Part shown: positions 62,299 to 64,000 of the stretch, one piece after another
Position numbering within the stretch: the stretch's first letter is position 1
Layout: the number at the start of each line of letters is the position of its first letter
Source: Candidatus Fukatsuia endosymbiont of Tuberolachnus salignus
Lineage (GTDB): Bacteria > Pseudomonadota > Gammaproteobacteria > Enterobacterales > Enterobacteriaceae
Reading direction: 5' to 3'
Length of the DNA: 64,000 bases
Assembly: GCF_964030845.1 (NCBI RefSeq)
Contig: NZ_OZ034983.1
Location: forward strand, 1,674,001-1,738,000
Position numbers and translations under genes: made by a program
The notes under the pieces: model-generated
The model's database searches: none
Told to the model about the DNA's origin: nothing
Seen by the model: the letters and a program-made list of their open reading frames with translations, nothing else

Positions 62299-63153
62299 AT
62301 GAAAATTCCAAAACGAATCCAACCTCTGGTTGACGATGGCTTGGTTGATGAAGTCATCCGCCGATTAAAAAGCGGCAAAGAGGCCGACGTCTATGTCGTC
62401 CGCTGTGGTTCTGAGATCCGTTGCGCAAAAGTCTACAAAGAGGCAGAAGACCGCAGCTTCAAACAAGCTGTACAATATAAAGAGGGGCGCAAAGTGCGTA
62501 ATAGCCGTAGCGCACGAGCGATGGCTAAAGGATCTAAATTTGGTCGAAAACAACAAGAAGAAACCTGGCAAACAGCCGAAGTCGATGCGCTCTACCTGCT
62601 CGCTAGCGCCGGTGTTCGAGTCCCCCAACCTTATGGCTGTATTGATGGTGTTTTACTGATGGAACTGATTACCGATGAAGCGGGCCTGGCAGCACCACGC
62701 TTAAGCGATGTTTTCCTGACCACCGAACAAGCCACTGCCGACTATGGCGTTATGATCCAATCGGTAGTACGCATGTTGTGCTGCGGGTTAGTTCATGGTG
62801 ATCTTTCTGAATTTAATATACTAATCGACAGTAACGGTCCAGTTATTATCGATTTACCTCAGGTCGTCAATGCCGCAGCCAATAACCACGCAAAATCCAT
62901 GCTAGAAAGAGATGTCAATAATTTAACCCTTTTTTATGGTCACTTTGCTCCAGAGTTGCTCGCTCGTAAAGACGCCAAAGAAATGTGGGCGTTATACCAG
63001 GATGGAAAATTACATCCTGAGACTCAATTAACCGGTTGTTTTGTAGAAGACACTAAAACTGCTGACGTGGGTGCTTTGATGGCAGAAATTAAAGCAGTCA
63101 TTGCTGAAGAAGAAGAGCGCCAACGCATATCACAGTCACAAGACTACGATTGA
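62299..63153 (+). CDS. RIO1-like serine protein kinase
   Basis: The 284-residue protein opens with MKIPKRIQPLVDDGLVDEV and a short nucleotide loop (KSGKEADVYVVRCG). It has the lysine in CAKVYK, the catalytic loop VHGDLSEFNILI (H-G-D...N) and the metal-binding IIDLPQVV, all diagnostic of RIO kinases. In eukaryotes these act in ribosome maturation; the bacterial role is unclear. The size equals the stand-alone bacterial RIO1-like proteins. AAAGG precedes the chosen ATG. Confidence 0.9.
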   Translation: MKIPKRIQPLVDDGLVDEVIRRLKSGKEADVYVVRCGSEIRCAKVYKEAEDRSFKQAVQYKEGRKVRNSRSARAMAKGSKFGRKQQEETWQTAEVDALYLLASAGVRVPQPYGCIDGVLLMELITDEAGLAAPRLSDVFLTTEQATADYGVMIQSVVRMLCCGLVHGDLSEFNILIDSNGPVIIDLPQVVNAAANNHAKSMLERDVNNLTLFYGHFAPELLARKDAKEMWALYQDGKLHPETQLTGCFVEDTKTADVGALMAEIKAVIAEEEERQRISQSQDYD

Positions 63154-63182
63154 TTTGTTATCAATTAACTGAGCACAGAAAG

Positions 63183-63216
63183 TAAAAAATGAGCGTGCTA
63201 TGTCAGACACGCTCAT
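63183..63216 (-). terminator. Terminator for the orphan gene at 63307
   Basis: On the minus strand ATGAGCGTG and CACGCTCAT form a 9-bp stem followed by TTTTT. Confidence 0.65.
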
Positions 63217-63306
63217 CTCGTATGTTATTGCATTTTAATGATTTTTTCCTGAATGTGACAAAAAATTATTCGTTATTTTACATTCAGATTTTTTACAGTA
63301 AATATA

Positions 63307-63579
63307 TTAACTCGCGGGTGTGCCCCAACTAGAAATCCAGCTCATGAATTTCTTCTCAAGATAATCAAGTACCTTTACGGCGGCCTTCTCTAGAGAACCA
63401 ACGGCCTTTTCTAGAATATTTTTTCCAGCCTTCTCCGCAACATTTTTTAGCATATCCCATCCCTTACCATCATTTACTAAATTGGTAACGGTTTTCCCAC
63501 CGATCTGTGCAGAAGTACTTATCACAGAATTTTCGATAGGTTTGACTAAAGTTGACATTGCTACGGCTGCTATACTCAT
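63307..63579 (-). CDS. Orphan small amphipathic protein, 90 aa
   Basis: GGGGA lies before the ATG at 63579. The product is mostly predicted helix: a mildly hydrophobic start (SIAAVAMSTLVKPIENS), a GG break, then Lys/Ala/Leu amphipathic helices (MLKNVAEKAGKNILEKAVGSLEKAAVKVLDYLEKKF) and a Trp-containing end (SWISSWGTPAS). No signal peptide and no recognised family. It shares strand, size class and isolation with the orphans at 41217 and 32881. The 99 bp between it and the next gene are AT-rich. Confidence 0.55.
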   Translation of the reverse strand: MSIAAVAMSTLVKPIENSVISTSAQIGGKTVTNLVNDGKGWDMLKNVAEKAGKNILEKAVGSLEKAAVKVLDYLEKKFMSWISSWGTPAS

Positions 63580-63678
63580 ATTTCTTATCCCCTAATGTAT
63601 GGTTAATATTAAATAAAATATTCAAATTATATAAAATAAAACTTTATTAGTAATGATAAAATTTCCGGCTATTTACTT

Positions 63679-64000
63679 CTAACTTTGGTACCAATGTCTG
63701 GTACTCATTGTCATACCTTGTGATGGTATTTTTTTTCCTGCTGTCACATCACCAGATAAAATCTGGTCGCTAGAATAACTTAATAATTCAAGCTGTTGAT
63801 ATAAACTTTCCACGCTACTTTTATTAAGATCTTGCCGATTCCACAACACCCAGTCATGGTTAACATCTTCCTGTGCCAGGATCGGTTTTAATGAAATTTC
63901 GCTGAACATATTTTGCTGGAATAATACAGGTATACCATCAATTTTTGCCTGATCAATATGGCAAAACATCAAGATCTTATTCTTCGGATACTCTGTAATA
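63679..64000 (-). CDS. Unknown protein, 5' end outside window
   Basis: The frame is open from the right window edge to the stop at 63679, giving the last 106 residues. The visible part is polar, with FCHIDQAKIDGIPVLFQQN, WVLWNRQDLNKSS and SLYQQLELLSYSSDQIL, and no membrane helix. A TTG at 63972 could start a short version, but the open frame upstream argues for a longer gene. I do not recognise it. It precedes the orphan at 63307 on the same strand, so the two may be co-transcribed. Confidence 0.5.
   Translation of the reverse strand, partial: ITEYPKNKILMFCHIDQAKIDGIPVLFQQNMFSEISLKPILAQEDVNHDWVLWNRQDLNKSSVESLYQQLELLSYSSDQILSGDVTAGKKIPSQGMTMSTRHWYQS

Noticed and set aside
1..64000. CRISPR arrays, rRNA genes, IS transposases
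   Set aside because: No regularly spaced repeats with unique spacers, no rRNA sequence and no transposase frame were seen.

Overview
The window is chromosomal DNA of an Enterobacterales bacterium close to Yersinia, Serratia and E. coli. Housekeeping proteins such as FumC, ManA, FabI, SufB, PykF, MdtK, SdaA and ManY can be read as near full-length orthologues. Several traits suggest a host-restricted or symbiotic lineage of the Regiella/Hamiltonella type (inference): pseudogenes caught in decay, many MITE-like repeats between and inside operons, loss of usual neighbours (no fumA beside fumC, no pgpB between ribA and lapA), an AT-rich island with two effector-like genes, and blocks that are far apart in E. 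coli packed together.

Layout. 1-4494: part of a filamentous prophage (Inoviridae) with CTXphi-like order. A divergent repressor sits next to a Rep gene, followed by a DUF1293-type ssDNA-binding protein, a small membrane protein, the major coat protein, a tiny coat-like protein, and an adsorption protein running off the left edge. Behind the repressor lie a DUF4160/DUF2442 pair and a dif-like XerC/XerD hairpin resembling a single-stranded attP. 4641-5617: a replication terminator (Ter) and tus. 5824-10978: fumC, manA, ydgA and a small secreted protein. 11046-13183: agmatine deiminase and a TyrR without its sensory domains. 13454-18757: sapABCDF. 18762-20771: a DUF2157 membrane protein and fabI. 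21128-22756: dtpA, broken by exact tandem duplications and a nonsense codon. 22898-26094: two convergent AT-rich genes with N-termini like Salmonella SPI-2 translocated effectors; one carries a kinase-like domain. 26343-32608: yciH, pyrF, lapB, lapA, ribA, acnA. 32881-34669: an orphan small protein and ydiK. 35485-41202: sufABCDSE. 41217-44924: a hydrophobic orphan, ldtE, lpp, pykF and tRNA-Val(GAC). 45098-48291: mdtK, ribE and a frameshifted ydgD. 49013-54574: frameshifted hrpA, an SMR transporter and pabB. 54871-59477: sdaA, manXYZ and cspC. 59999-64000: a pagP remnant, an aromatic amino acid permease, a RIO-type kinase and two orphan genes, the last cut by the window edge.

Functionally the region carries central metabolism, envelope maintenance (Lpp, LdtE, LapAB, SapABCDF), Fe-S cluster assembly, sugar import and replication termination. 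Three repeat families are scattered through it: a ~150 bp MITE with ends like AGAACCTGTTC (five near-complete copies and several fragments), a ~145 bp MITE with ends like TAGACCTCTTTCCAAACC (two copies), and two ERIC elements.
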